A stretch of DNA of 64,000 bases from Zobellia roscoffensis (GTDB lineage: Bacteria > Bacteroidota > Bacteroidia > Flavobacteriales > Flavobacteriaceae), in contig NZ_JADDXT010000002.1 of NCBI RefSeq assembly GCF_015330165.1, forward strand, positions 3,685,646 to 3,749,645, in the 5' to 3' direction. This document shows positions 28,830-37,872 of this stretch, in pieces. The notes beneath the pieces were generated by a model, which was given only the letters and a program-made list of their open reading frames with translations, ran no database searches and was not told the origin of the DNA. Made by a program: the position numbers and the translations under genes. How positions within the stretch are numbered: the stretch's first letter is position 1; each line of letters starts with the position of its first letter.

Positions 28830-30011
28830 ATGATAGATACCGCTACGGCTTTGGAACTAGTTACGATACATGGTTCTACCAGTACAATAGAACAGGAAAT
28901 GGAACTTGAAAATGCGCTGGACTATGTTTTGGCCAAAGATGTAACTTCTGAAATAGATATGCCTCCTTTTAGACAATCTGCTATGGACGGTTATGCATTG
29001 CATTTAAATGATGGTGTTACCTATTCTTTAGTGGAAGAGATAAAGGCCGGCGATGATACAAACCCAACATTGCAGAAAGGCCAGGCTGCACGTATTTTTA
29101 CTGGAGCCCCTGTTCCTAATACGGCCAATGCAGTGGTAATGCAGGAGAAGGTACGAGTTAATGGTGAAGAAATTATATTAAAAGAACCTGTAGACCAAGG
29201 AGCTAATATCCGGCCTCAAGGGGAGCAAATTAGAGCAGGAGCCATAGCCATAACAAAAGGAACTACACTAAAGGGAACCCATATTGGGTTTTTGGCAAGT
29301 CTTGGGGTTACCAAGGTTTCGGTCTGTACAAAACCATCCATATCCATTGTGGTTACGGGTAATGAACTGGTGGATTCCGGTGAAAAGTTGGCTTACGGCC
29401 AAATATACCAATCCAATGGCTACATGTTAACGGCTGTACTGAAGGAATTGGGGTATGCAAATACATCGGTAGTTACTATTAAAGATAATTTTCAGCATAC
29501 TAAAACGGTATTGAAATCTAGTTTAGCAAGTCATGATATAGTTCTCGTAACCGGAGGCATATCTGTTGGTGATTATGATTTTGTTGGAAAAGCATTTGCT
29601 GAAATTGGTGTAAAAGAGATTTTTTATAAGGTGAAGCAAAAGCCGGGAAAACCCTTGTATTATGGAAAAAAAGGTGATACGTCAATATTCGGGTTACCGG
29701 GAAACCCAGCTGCGGCACTTAGTTGTTTTTATGTATATGTATATCCTCTTTTGAAAAAATGGGAAGGAGCGGAGCAGGTGAGTCTTCCTCGTATCTCTTT
29801 ACCCTTGTTAGCGGATTATACGGTAAAAGGCACACGGGCACAATTTTTAAAGGCAAGGATACAAGGCGCTGGTGTTACTATTTTAGGCGGACAAAGCTCA
29901 GCTATGGTAAAAGCTTTTGGAGATGCCAATGCATTAGTATATTTACCGCAAAATTCCGCTGAAATAAAAAAAGGACAAATGGTAGAAGCCATACTATTGC
30001 CCTTTAAATAA
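28830..30011 (+). CDS. moeA: Molybdopterin molybdotransferase
   Basis: 393 residues, cytoplasmic. Catalyses insertion of molybdate into adenylylated molybdopterin, the last step of molybdenum cofactor synthesis. Family marks: MPPFRQSAMDGYAL (about 49-62), FTGAPVPNTANAVVMQE, and the MoaB/Mog-like domain with VTGNELV, QIYQSNGYML, VTGGISVGDYDFV and LPGNPAAAL, then the C-terminal MoeA domain IV. Intact and full length. First gene of a cluster with a ModE-like regulator (10 bp away) and moaE; the moaA that follows is a remnant, so the cluster may no longer support cofactor synthesis alone. Confidence 0.95.
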   Translation: MIDTATALELVTIHGSTSTIEQEMELENALDYVLAKDVTSEIDMPPFRQSAMDGYALHLNDGVTYSLVEEIKAGDDTNPTLQKGQAARIFTGAPVPNTANAVVMQEKVRVNGEEIILKEPVDQGANIRPQGEQIRAGAIAITKGTTLKGTHIGFLASLGVTKVSVCTKPSISIVVTGNELVDSGEKLAYGQIYQSNGYMLTAVLKELGYANTSVVTIKDNFQHTKTVLKSSLASHDIVLVTGGISVGDYDFVGKAFAEIGVKEIFYKVKQKPGKPLYYGKKGDTSIFGLPGNPAAALSCFYVYVYPLLKKWEGAEQVSLPRISLPLLADYTVKGTRAQFLKARIQGAGVTILGGQSSAMVKAFGDANALVYLPQNSAEIKKGQMVEAILLPFK

Positions 30012-30021
30012 GAAGTCTTCT

Positions 30022-30363
30022 ATGAGCGATTATAAAATTAAAAGTAGGATTTGGATAGAAGTAGGGAATAACGTTTTAGTGGGAGAAGGAAGAGTACGGC
30101 TATTAAAAGAAATTGAAGCCCAGGGTTCCTTGTCCAAGGCTGCCAAGAATATAGGAATGTCCTATAAGAAAGCCTGGACACTGGTAGATGCCGTAAACAA
30201 ATCTGCAAAAGAAGCAGTAGTAACTACATCTGTTGGTGGGCAAAAAGGAGGTGGAACGGTTATTACTCCCTATGGGAAGGGTTTAATAGAAGCCTTTGAA
30301 CGAATCAATAAAAAGTGTTGGGAATTTTTAGATCAAGAATTTGAAACCCTAAACGGAATTTAA
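30022..30363 (+). CDS. ModE-like winged-helix DNA-binding protein
   Basis: 113 residues corresponding only to the N-terminal LysR-type winged HTH of ModE (about 10-100), with GRVRLLKEIEAQGSLSKAAKNIGMSYKKAWTLVDA and GGQKGGGTVITPYG. The molybdate-binding TOBE domains of full-length ModE are absent, as in many stand-alone ModE-N proteins. Its position between moeA and moaE suggests regulation of molybdenum genes. Whether it senses metal itself is unclear. Confidence 0.85.
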   Translation: MSDYKIKSRIWIEVGNNVLVGEGRVRLLKEIEAQGSLSKAAKNIGMSYKKAWTLVDAVNKSAKEAVVTTSVGGQKGGGTVITPYGKGLIEAFERINKKCWEFLDQEFETLNGI

Positions 30364-30409
30364 GAAACGAAATAAGATAATAAACTAGAGTAAAAAACAG
30401 CATTAGAAA

Positions 30410-30850
30410 ATGAGCACTACTTATAAAAATGTATTTAAACAAGGAGCAATTTCTTCCGAATTTATAGGAGAGTCTATTGCCAAACACCAATCTAAAACTA
30501 CAATTGGCGCTCATAATATTTTCTTAGGTCAAGTGCGGGCAGATGTTATAGAGGATAAAAAAGTGGCTGCCATTGAATACACCGCATATGAAGATATGGC
30601 AAATAAAAAATTCCATGATATTAGGGAGGCTACTTTTGATAAATTTAATCTTACCTGTATGCATATCTACCATAGTTTGGGAGAGGTAAAATCAGGTGAA
30701 ATATGTCTTTTTGTTTTCGTGTCATCACCTAGGAGGAAAGAAGTATTTAAAGCATTGGAATATGTGGTGGAAGCCATTAAAGCAGACGTTCCTGTTTTTG
30801 GAAAGGAAATTTTTGAAGATCAATCAACACAATGGAAGGTAAATAGTTAG
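30410..30850 (+). CDS. moaE: Molybdopterin synthase catalytic subunit
   Basis: 146 residues. MoaE transfers sulfur from MoaD thiocarboxylate to precursor Z to make molybdopterin. Family features: GAHNIFLGQVRADV, IEYTAYEDMANKKFHDIREA, HSLGEVKSGEICLFVFVSSPRRKEVFKALEYVVEAIKADVPVFGKE, the last carrying the conserved lysines. Full length and undisturbed. moaD, moaC and moaB are not in the window, and the adjacent moaA is decayed, so partners must be elsewhere if the pathway works. Confidence 0.94.
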   Translation: MSTTYKNVFKQGAISSEFIGESIAKHQSKTTIGAHNIFLGQVRADVIEDKKVAAIEYTAYEDMANKKFHDIREATFDKFNLTCMHIYHSLGEVKSGEICLFVFVSSPRRKEVFKALEYVVEAIKADVPVFGKEIFEDQSTQWKVNS

Positions 30851-30854
30851 CCCT

Positions 30855-31269
30855 ATGGTAGAGACCTCGTCTAAAACCATACTTACCGATAATTTTGGTA
30901 GGGAACATGCGTATTTGCTCTTCTAGCTTACAGAGCGTTGTAATGTGTATTGTTGTACCTAATGACACGGCCAAGAATTATTAAATTAAAGGCTATAAGG
31001 GAACTTTTGCAGTCATAAGCTCCGTAACCAACGCTTTTTGTGATAGTTGTAATAGAATACGTTTAACTGCAAATGGGTAACTTAAAAATTGCTTGTTTTC
31101 TACCCCGGAGTCTGATTTGTTACACCTCTCCGCGAAGGAAAATCAATAACCACGGTCATAGAAAAGCAGTTGGCGCTAAGAGAAAAGTGCGTTGCGGAAT
31201 GGATGCTATAGAAAGTTTAAGGGTCCTAATTCTCATAATCATCGGAGTATGATTCCTATAGGTGGATAA
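30855..31269 (+). pseudogene. moaA: moaA remnant (GTP 3',8-cyclase), heavily decayed
   Basis: Starting with ATG 4 bp after moaE, the frame reads ILTDNFGREHAYLL, then a stop, then LTERCNV: the MoaA start with its radical-SAM cysteine region, which has lost bases. After about 60 bp the sequence matches the MoaA C terminus: KGYKGTFAVISSVT, NAFCDSCNRIRLTANG, a stop, LKNCLFS, a frameshift to TPLREGKS, and finally NHRSMIPIGG followed by TAA at 31267-31269. Some 200 internal codons are missing, and at least two stops and one or more frameshifts are present. Non-functional. Identification rests on motif matches at both ends in the right order. Confidence 0.85.
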
Positions 31270-31432
31270 ATAGTTGCAATCTAAAAGATTATAGCTTTAA
31301 GTTTGGAGTAGTAGGATTTTGTTGTGATATTGTAGTATTTTTCATTCAAACCAACAAATTTTATTCTTTGTTTAATCAGATTAGTAGTATCTTAAACAAA
31401 TATTTGTGAACTTATATTAATTAGATTTCGTC

Positions 31433-34400
31433 ATGAACAATTCTAATTCACAAGAAGAACATCAGAAAATTTTTGTTGAGCAGGCCTCTACTGCAATGGC
31501 CATGGTTGATAATAACATGTGCTACATTGCCGCATCTTCATCTTGGATTAAGGATTATGGTCTGGAAGGAATAGATATAATAGGACGATCTCATTATGAA
31601 ATCTTTCCTGAAATAGGTGATGATTGGAAAGCTATGCATCAAAGATGTCTCAATGGGGCAACTGACATTTGTGAAGAAACTTCTTTTGAGCGTAAAGATG
31701 GTTCTATACAGTGGATTTATTGGGATGTCCGACCTTGGTTCGTTTCGGGGGACAAAATAGGCGGTATTTTAATGCACACAGGAGACGTTACTCGTCGTAA
31801 GGAGAAAGAGCTGAAAAAAGCGAGAATTGATGAGATACTAGAAAAAACAAATGAAATTGCTCGTATAGGAACTTGGGAATTGAATCTCCTAACAAAAGAA
31901 GCGTATTGGAGCAAAATTGCTTGTGAGATACACGAGGTTCCGGAAGACTTTGTGCCGGATTTTAACAGCGGTATTTCTTTTGTCAAAGAAGGTGAAAGTA
32001 GAAAAAAGCTACGCGATGCAATTGAAAATGCAAAGGCAGACGGTACTCATTATAATTTGGAAGTTGAAATAATAACGGCGAAAGGCAATGTATGTTGGAC
32101 CAGAATTGTGGGTAGAGCGGAGTATTTGGAAGGAAAACAAACAAGGCTTTTTGGTATTATACAGGATATAACTAAAACAAAACTTGCAGAACAGCAATTA
32201 AGCAAGGCCCATTCTGAATTAGAAGCTATATTCAACTCAGAATGCTTAGTTGTTTACACTACAGATAAGAACGGAATTATAAACCGTTTTAATCATGGCG
32301 CGGAAGTTCTATTAGGCTATTCAGCAGATGAAATAGTTGGACTGAAACAACCTGGAATATTTCTTGTAGAAGAGGAAATGGTGAAATTCAAAAGTGATAT
32401 GGCCAAGATATATGATAAAGACTCTGTCACCTTTAATCATTATGTAGATCTGCCTGAACAAGATTTAAACGATACTAGAGAATGGATTTATCGCAGAAAA
32501 GATGGTTCTAAAATCTCCGTTCTCTGCACTGTATCTGCTATTAAAAATAGCATGAATAAGAATGAAGGTTTTGTAGTGACTTCACAAGATATATCAGAAA
32601 TAAAAAAAGTTGAGAATGAATTACTTAAAAAAAACCAGCTATTAAATTATGCCGAAGAAATTACATCCATGGGTAATTGGCAGTGGAACACCGTTGCAGA
32701 TAAAGTAAAATGGTCTAAAAACCTGTATAAAGTTTTTGAACTTGACGAAACAAACATAGACCTCAAATTTGACACCTATTTTAGTTTCGTTCATCCAGAA
32801 GATAAAGAAGTTGTTACTCAATACTTTAATAAAATAGCAAAAGACAAAAAACTCAATAACTTTACTCATCGTATTATTACTACTTCGGGAAAATTAAAAA
32901 CGATTCAACTCATAGGTGAAGTTTTGACCAATGAAGAAGATGAAATTGTAGAAATGATCGGTACTTGCCAAGATGTGACCGAAAGTAAAATGGCGGAACA
33001 TCAATTGCAAAAAGCGCTATCAGAACTTCAGGCTATATTTAATTCAGATTCCATTTTAATTATATCAACAGATAAGAATGGTATCATTAATCGTTTTAAT
33101 CAGGGTGCGGAGTCGTTATTGGGGTATTCTGCAGCAGAAATGGTTGGGATAGAAAAACCAAGAAAATATGCCAATGAGGATGAAATTAAAAAATTTAGAA
33201 GTGATATAGCAGCGCTCAATGACGAAGACCCCAATACATATGATCATTATCTAGACCTTTCCAAACAAGATTTGAACGACACCCGCGAATGGACGTATTA
33301 CAAGAAAGATGGCTCACCGGTTTATGTACTCTCAACAATAACTACTATTAAAAATGGCGAGAATGACAATGAAGGGTTCGTTTCAATTTCAAAGGATATT
33401 ACTGAAATAAAGGCCGTTGAGAATGAATTACTGAAAAAAAATCAGCTTTTAAATTTTGCCGAACAGATTTCAATGATGTCCAATTGGAAATGGAATACGG
33501 TTCTCGATAAAGTAGAATGGTCACAAAATTTTTATAAAATTCTAGAGCTTGACGAAGCCATAATTGAACTTAATTTTAATTCGTATTTTAGGTTTGTTCA
33601 TCCAGAAGATATAGAAATAGTTAATCGACATTTTGAGAAAGTAGAAAAGGATAAAAAATGGGAAAGTTTAACACATCGTATTATTACCACTTCAGGTAAG
33701 TTAAAAACAATTCTAATTTTAGGAGAAGTTTTTACGAATGAAAAGGATGAGATTGTAGAAATGATCGGTACTTGCCAAGATGTAACCGAAATTAAAATGG
33801 CCGAAAAAAAGTTTAGGGGGCTTCTAGAGTCCGCTCCGGATGCCATGGTTATTGTAAACGAAGCAGGAGCAATACAGCTGATCAACAAACAATCGGAAAG
33901 ATTGTTTGGTTACACCTTAGAAGAGTTATTCAATAAATCTGTAGAAGTACTGATTCCCACACGATTTATTTCTGAACATTCTATGCATAGCAAAGGATTC
34001 TTTAACAACCCTAAAACCAGGGAAATGGGTGAAGGCAAAGAATTATACGGTGTAAATAAATGTGGAAATGAAATACCTATTCAAATAAGTTTAAGCCCTT
34101 TATATACAGAGGAAGGATTGTTAGTTTCTGCCGCCATACGAGATATTACAAAGCAAAAATTGGCGGAACAAAGAATTATTGAAGCAAAAGAGAGTTTGGA
34201 AGTTATAGCGCAAAAATTGTCAAAGCAGAATAAGCAATTGGCAGACTTCACCCATATTACTTCTCATAATCTTAGGGCACCAGTAGCAAATCTCAATTCT
34301 TTGTTAGAAATATATGATTGTTCAGAAAGTGAAGCTCTGCGCAGTGAAATATTCAACAAGTTTAGAACCGTTATTCAACATTTAACTTTAACATTGAATA

Positions 34401-34894
34401 CATTGGTTGATTCTCTAAAAACTAAGATAGGTGATTCTAATGAAGATCTTGAGGAGATAGAGTTAAAGGATGTTTTAGAGAATACAACAGAAATTTTAAG
34501 TGGCGCCATATTGCAGTCTGGTGCTATTATTAAGAGTGATTTTTCACAAGTTTCTGATATATATTACAATAGAGTCTATTTAGAAAGTATTTTTCTCAAT
34601 TTGATAGGAAATTCAATCAAATATAAATCGGAAGAACGGGTACCTGAAATACAAATCACTTCTAAGATTATAAATAAAAAGAAAATACTTGAGTTTAAAG
34701 ATAATGGTCTAGGCATAGATTTAAAAAAACATGGCCATAAGCTTTTTGGGTTGAATAAAGTTTTTCATAGGCACCCAGATGCAAAGGGTGTGGGCTTATT
34801 TTTGACTAAATCCCAAATTGAAGCCATGGGAGGTGTTATTTCTGCATCTAGTACAGTTGGTGTGGGTACTACTTTCACCATAAATTTTAATTGA
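31433..34894 (+). CDS. Multi-PAS sensor histidine kinase
   Basis: 1153 residues, no TM segment or signal peptide, so probably cytosolic. About seven PAS/PAC domains: two N-terminal (1-130, 130-250), an internal duplication of a two-PAS module (about 253-522 and 523-792, same motif order AIFNS...TDKNGIINRFN...LLGYSA and MIGTCQDVTE), and one last PAS (about 793-915). Then a HisKA-like helix with phospho-acceptor His945 (TSHNLRAPVANL) and HATPase_c (NLIGNSIKYK, DNGLGID, GVGLFLTKSQIEAMGG). No cognate response regulator is adjacent. PAS signals (redox, light, ligand) cannot be assigned. Confidence 0.93.
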   Translation: MNNSNSQEEHQKIFVEQASTAMAMVDNNMCYIAASSSWIKDYGLEGIDIIGRSHYEIFPEIGDDWKAMHQRCLNGATDICEETSFERKDGSIQWIYWDVRPWFVSGDKIGGILMHTGDVTRRKEKELKKARIDEILEKTNEIARIGTWELNLLTKEAYWSKIACEIHEVPEDFVPDFNSGISFVKEGESRKKLRDAIENAKADGTHYNLEVEIITAKGNVCWTRIVGRAEYLEGKQTRLFGIIQDITKTKLAEQQLSKAHSELEAIFNSECLVVYTTDKNGIINRFNHGAEVLLGYSADEIVGLKQPGIFLVEEEMVKFKSDMAKIYDKDSVTFNHYVDLPEQDLNDTREWIYRRKDGSKISVLCTVSAIKNSMNKNEGFVVTSQDISEIKKVENELLKKNQLLNYAEEITSMGNWQWNTVADKVKWSKNLYKVFELDETNIDLKFDTYFSFVHPEDKEVVTQYFNKIAKDKKLNNFTHRIITTSGKLKTIQLIGEVLTNEEDEIVEMIGTCQDVTESKMAEHQLQKALSELQAIFNSDSILIISTDKNGIINRFNQGAESLLGYSAAEMVGIEKPRKYANEDEIKKFRSDIAALNDEDPNTYDHYLDLSKQDLNDTREWTYYKKDGSPVYVLSTITTIKNGENDNEGFVSISKDITEIKAVENELLKKNQLLNFAEQISMMSNWKWNTVLDKVEWSQNFYKILELDEAIIELNFNSYFRFVHPEDIEIVNRHFEKVEKDKKWESLTHRIITTSGKLKTILILGEVFTNEKDEIVEMIGTCQDVTEIKMAEKKFRGLLESAPDAMVIVNEAGAIQLINKQSERLFGYTLEELFNKSVEVLIPTRFISEHSMHSKGFFNNPKTREMGEGKELYGVNKCGNEIPIQISLSPLYTEEGLLVSAAIRDITKQKLAEQRIIEAKESLEVIAQKLSKQNKQLADFTHITSHNLRAPVANLNSLLEIYDCSESEALRSEIFNKFRTVIQHLTLTLNTLVDSLKTKIGDSNEDLEEIELKDVLENTTEILSGAILQSGAIIKSDFSQVSDIYYNRVYLESIFLNLIGNSIKYKSEERVPEIQITSKIINKKKILEFKDNGLGIDLKKHGHKLFGLNKVFHRHPDAKGVGLFLTKSQIEAMGGVISASSTVGVGTTFTINFN

Positions 34895-34922
34895 TTTAGT
34901 GTTTTTTCGATTTAAATACTTC

Positions 34923-35441
34923 TTAATCTAAGTCTTCCGCCAACAGCTCTAACAAAAAAGTCTCTCTTTCAATAAACATTCCTTTTTTGTTGCTATTAGC
35001 CATTGTTTTCTTATTATGGGCTATAGCTTCATGAATATTAATCCACTTGGCTTTCATTTCGTTTTTTGTTTCATAATGTACCATTTTTGTAATGTCTAAT
35101 TCTTTGTTTATTTCACAGGTGTAACAATAAGAAATCATATGTTGAATGTCAAAACCTGGTTTGTACCATGGCCGGTATTCTTCATAAATACCAAAGGGCT
35201 TAATGTTTTTAATATTTTGCGCGCAGGTTTCTTCAGTAAGCTTACGCATCATTCGCTTAATTTTATCTTCACCGGAATCTAAACCTCCTCCCGGTAGGCT
35301 GTAATCTTCATATCTCTCTGTATAAAGAAGGAGAATGGTATTATCTTTAATAGCAATACTCCGTGTAGCCAACCGTGTAAAAATAGATTTATTGTCTAAA
35401 GTTTTTACGTCTGGGTGGTAGAGGGTCTTTAAATTTTGCAT
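34923..35441 (-). CDS. NUDIX hydrolase family protein with altered Nudix box
   Basis: 172 residues, NUDIX fold. The Nudix box region reads GGLDSGEDKIKRMMRKLTEETCA, where the consensus GX5EX7REUXEEXGU has RE changed to RK and the near-terminal G changed to C. The two later glutamates (EE) are kept. The usual enzymes hydrolyse nucleoside diphosphates linked to another moiety; loss of one metal-ligand glutamate may reduce activity or shift function. Convergent with the PAS kinase at its 3' end. Confidence 0.78.
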   Translation of the reverse strand: MQNLKTLYHPDVKTLDNKSIFTRLATRSIAIKDNTILLLYTERYEDYSLPGGGLDSGEDKIKRMMRKLTEETCAQNIKNIKPFGIYEEYRPWYKPGFDIQHMISYCYTCEINKELDITKMVHYETKNEMKAKWINIHEAIAHNKKTMANSNKKGMFIERETFLLELLAEDLD

Positions 35442-35810
35442 GATGAAAACCTAATCTTTTAGAGTATGTTACGATGCTTTTAAATAAAGCGATAGCAAAA
35501 AAAATATACAAACCTTTTGGTAAAGTTTAGAGCTTAATTTTGTTTAAATCATATTATGGTTACGAACTAATGAAACTGTCTTTATTCTCAAAATATTTTC
35601 ATTAATTCCCTTCTCTAATATCCCTAAAATTTATATTATTACCCTTTAATTCAAATTATAAAATCAGCTATCTAAAAAGGTTGCTAGGTATAAAAAGTTT
35701 AGCAAGAGTCCATCCAGAATTTTTAGATTATGACATAATCAATAAATGTGTCTTACATTTATTAGGAAATCTTTTTTCTTAATTTCAAACTAAATATATA
35801 TCAGTAGCTT
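35442..35810. promoter_or_regulatory. nhaA upstream region with two inverted repeats
   Basis: 369 bp of AT-rich DNA with no ORF. Close to nhaA lie two adjacent dyads: GATTAT-GAC-ATAATC (35726-35740) and AATAAATGT-GTCTT-ACATTTATT (35741-35763), the second a perfect 9-bp stem. They end 47 bp before the nhaA ATG, a position suited to an operator or a leader hairpin. Regulator unknown. Confidence 0.45.
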
Positions 35811-37130
35811 ATGATTGAAAAAATCATTCTTACCCCCTTCCAGAAATTTGTAAAAATTGAAAGTTTTAGTGGTATCCTCTTGTTTGGGGCAACAGTGATT
35901 GCTATGATTTGGGCAAACTCCCCATTTAGTGAATCGTACCAAGCTTTATGGCAATTCAACATTGGTATAAGTACTGAAACTTTTGAGTTCACAAAACCAC
36001 TTATCCTTTGGATTAATGATGGATTGATGGCTGTTTTTTTCTTTTTAATTGGTTTAGAAATTAAAAGGGAACTATTAATTGGCGAATTGAATTCGTTACG
36101 AAAGGCAACGTTGCCTTTGTTTGCAGCAATTGGCGGAATGGTATTTCCTTTGTGTCTATTCTTATTATTGAACAATTCTCCTGAAACAATCAGTGGATGG
36201 GGAATTCCTATGGCGACGGATATAGCTTTTACCTTGGCAATTTTAAAAATTCTAGGAAACAGGGTGCCGCTTTCGCTGAAAATATTTTTAACAGCATTTG
36301 CCATCGTAGATGATTTAGGTGCGGTACTCATAATAGCAATCTTTTATAGTACAGGGATTGATTGGTGGTTAATTCTATATGCAATGCTTCCCTTGGCGCT
36401 TTTGTTTTACTTGTCATATAGAGGTATTTACCACAAGTATCTTTCGTTTTTTATTGGGATTGTAGTGTGGTTTCTATTTCTTGGTTCAGGAATTCACCCA
36501 ACCATTGCAGGAGTACTTATGGCCTTTACCATACCCATAAGACAAAAGATAGATATGGAAAGTTTTACGGAAAATTTACAAAATATAGCCTATCGGTTTA
36601 CACAAACAAAACGAGACGGTTTGCCTATTTTATCTAAAGAACAGTATGAACATATGGATGAATTGGAAGGTTTGACTGAAAAATTTAATTCACCATTGCA
36701 GCGTCTTGAACACGGATTACATGGTTGGGTGGCTTATTTTATCATGCCCATTTTTGCCCTATCAAATGCTGGAGTTATTTTTAGCGCAGATATGGCGTTA
36801 GACATGCCTTTGGTTATAAATATTGCTGTAGCCTTATTTATTGGTAAAGGAATAGGTATTACTATGATGTCATTTCTCAGTGTAAAATTGAAGATAGCCG
36901 TACTACCTGAAGGTATTAATTTTATACAAATTGTTGGAGTTGCTATCTTGGCGGGTGTAGGGTTTACAATGTCTATTTTTGTGGCCAATTTAGCATTTAC
37001 AGATAATTCTGTCTTCGTAGATTCCTCTAAAGTGGGAATATTAGTAGGGTCAGTAGTTTCTGGAATTATTGGATATATTATTATAAAATGGAGCGGAAAT
37101 CCAAAGAAGACTCTAATCCAAAAAAGCTAG
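35811..37130 (+). CDS. nhaA: Na+/H+ antiporter NhaA
   Basis: 439 residues, polytopic inner membrane protein with about 12 TM segments. Exchanges external protons for internal sodium. Typical segments: GLMAVFFFLIGLEIKREL (about 67-84), MATDIAFTLAILKILGNRVPLSLKIFLTAFAIVDDLGAVLIIA, with the TDIAF and VDDLGA aspartates that form the ion site, and a C-terminal GFTMSIFVANLAF. Expected in a marine organism for sodium and pH homeostasis. Monocistronic; two inverted repeats precede it. Confidence 0.95.
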   Translation: MIEKIILTPFQKFVKIESFSGILLFGATVIAMIWANSPFSESYQALWQFNIGISTETFEFTKPLILWINDGLMAVFFFLIGLEIKRELLIGELNSLRKATLPLFAAIGGMVFPLCLFLLLNNSPETISGWGIPMATDIAFTLAILKILGNRVPLSLKIFLTAFAIVDDLGAVLIIAIFYSTGIDWWLILYAMLPLALLFYLSYRGIYHKYLSFFIGIVVWFLFLGSGIHPTIAGVLMAFTIPIRQKIDMESFTENLQNIAYRFTQTKRDGLPILSKEQYEHMDELEGLTEKFNSPLQRLEHGLHGWVAYFIMPIFALSNAGVIFSADMALDMPLVINIAVALFIGKGIGITMMSFLSVKLKIAVLPEGINFIQIVGVAILAGVGFTMSIFVANLAFTDNSVFVDSSKVGILVGSVVSGIIGYIIIKWSGNPKKTLIQKS

Positions 37131-37182
37131 GATTCCAGTCTAAAATATAGTTCAGCCAATCTCTCATTGTAGCATTAAAACA

Positions 37183-37275
37183 GTTTAACTCAATAAATAG
37201 AGTATTGCCTATTTCTTCTGAGTGTCTCGCTTAGTGAGCTTCTTTGGGGTATTTAAAATCTCTATTGAGTTAAAC
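37183..37275. repeat. Widely spaced 13-bp inverted repeat
   Basis: GTTTAACTCAATA (37183-37195) and TATTGAGTTAAAC (37263-37275) are exact complements separated by 67 bp. The arms flank a segment containing CTCGCTTAGTGAG, itself partly palindromic. It lies 52 bp after nhaA. It could be a structured 3' UTR, a small non-autonomous element (MITE-like) or a terminator relic; no target-site duplication was established. Confidence 0.5.
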
Positions 37276-37335
37276 CAACCCTTGTAATGCTTTTATCTTT
37301 ACTCAACTATAAGTGTAAGATAAAAAGAATGACAT

Positions 37336-37701
37336 ATGATAACGGAAAACAAGCACAGGGACAATAAAAGAGATCACGGAGGATTGCAAAACGATGTACA
37401 GCAAAACCGAGGAATGGATTCTGTTTACTCTGATAACAACTCAGAAGAAGAACCAAATAATTTAGGCAAACCAATTGACAACGGAGGAGTGCAATCTATT
37501 GAATTAGAACCTCACCTAGAAAAAGAGTGGCACGCTGTGCGCGATGAGTATCTTTCTCATTATCCAGGTTTGGAAAATGTCAACACCAATTATGAAGATG
37601 GAAGTTTTAGTTCTCTGATCGACCGCTTGGCAGATAAAAATCAACGTACTCCACAAGAAATTCAGCACGAAATTTTAAACTGGAATTCAATAAAAAAGTA
37701 G
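37336..37701 (+). CDS. Small hydrophilic protein, possibly CsbD-like
   Basis: 121 residues, very polar. The N-terminal half (1-60) looks disordered and rich in Asn, Asp, Gln and Gly (HGGLQNDVQQNRGMDS). The C-terminal half, EKEWHAVRDEYLSHYPGLENVNTNYEDGSFSSLIDRLADKNQRTPQEIQHEILNW, follows the spacing of CsbD-type stress proteins (W..V...., a mid E/D-G, R..., EI..W). The match is by pattern only. Followed by a strong terminator at 37730. A stress-related role is a guess. Confidence 0.6.
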   Translation: MITENKHRDNKRDHGGLQNDVQQNRGMDSVYSDNNSEEEPNNLGKPIDNGGVQSIELEPHLEKEWHAVRDEYLSHYPGLENVNTNYEDGSFSSLIDRLADKNQRTPQEIQHEILNWNSIKK

Positions 37702-37729
37702 AAATTAAAATCAAATAAAAGAGGTATTA

Positions 37730-37769
37730 CAACAAAAATCCGAATTGCTCATGATTCGGATTTTTGTTG
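37730..37769 (+). terminator. Rho-independent terminator with a 16-bp stem
   Basis: CAACAAAAATCCGAAT (37730-37745) pairs perfectly with ATTCGGATTTTTGTTG (37754-37769), 8-nt loop. It lies 28 bp after the small stress-like gene; the internal T5 on one side and A5 on the other could serve both strands. Confidence 0.88.
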
Positions 37770-37872
37770 TGATTTAAACATCAATTTTTACTCTTCAACT
37801 ATTAGAATTTAATTGACCATTTTAAGCCATTCGTGCAGTTCAAACCGCTACACTACAGACAAACACAAATAC

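Noticed and set aside
35801..36331. 176-codon minus-strand frame opposite nhaA
   Set aside because: nhaA is unmistakable on the plus strand; the opposite frame has no recognisable motif.
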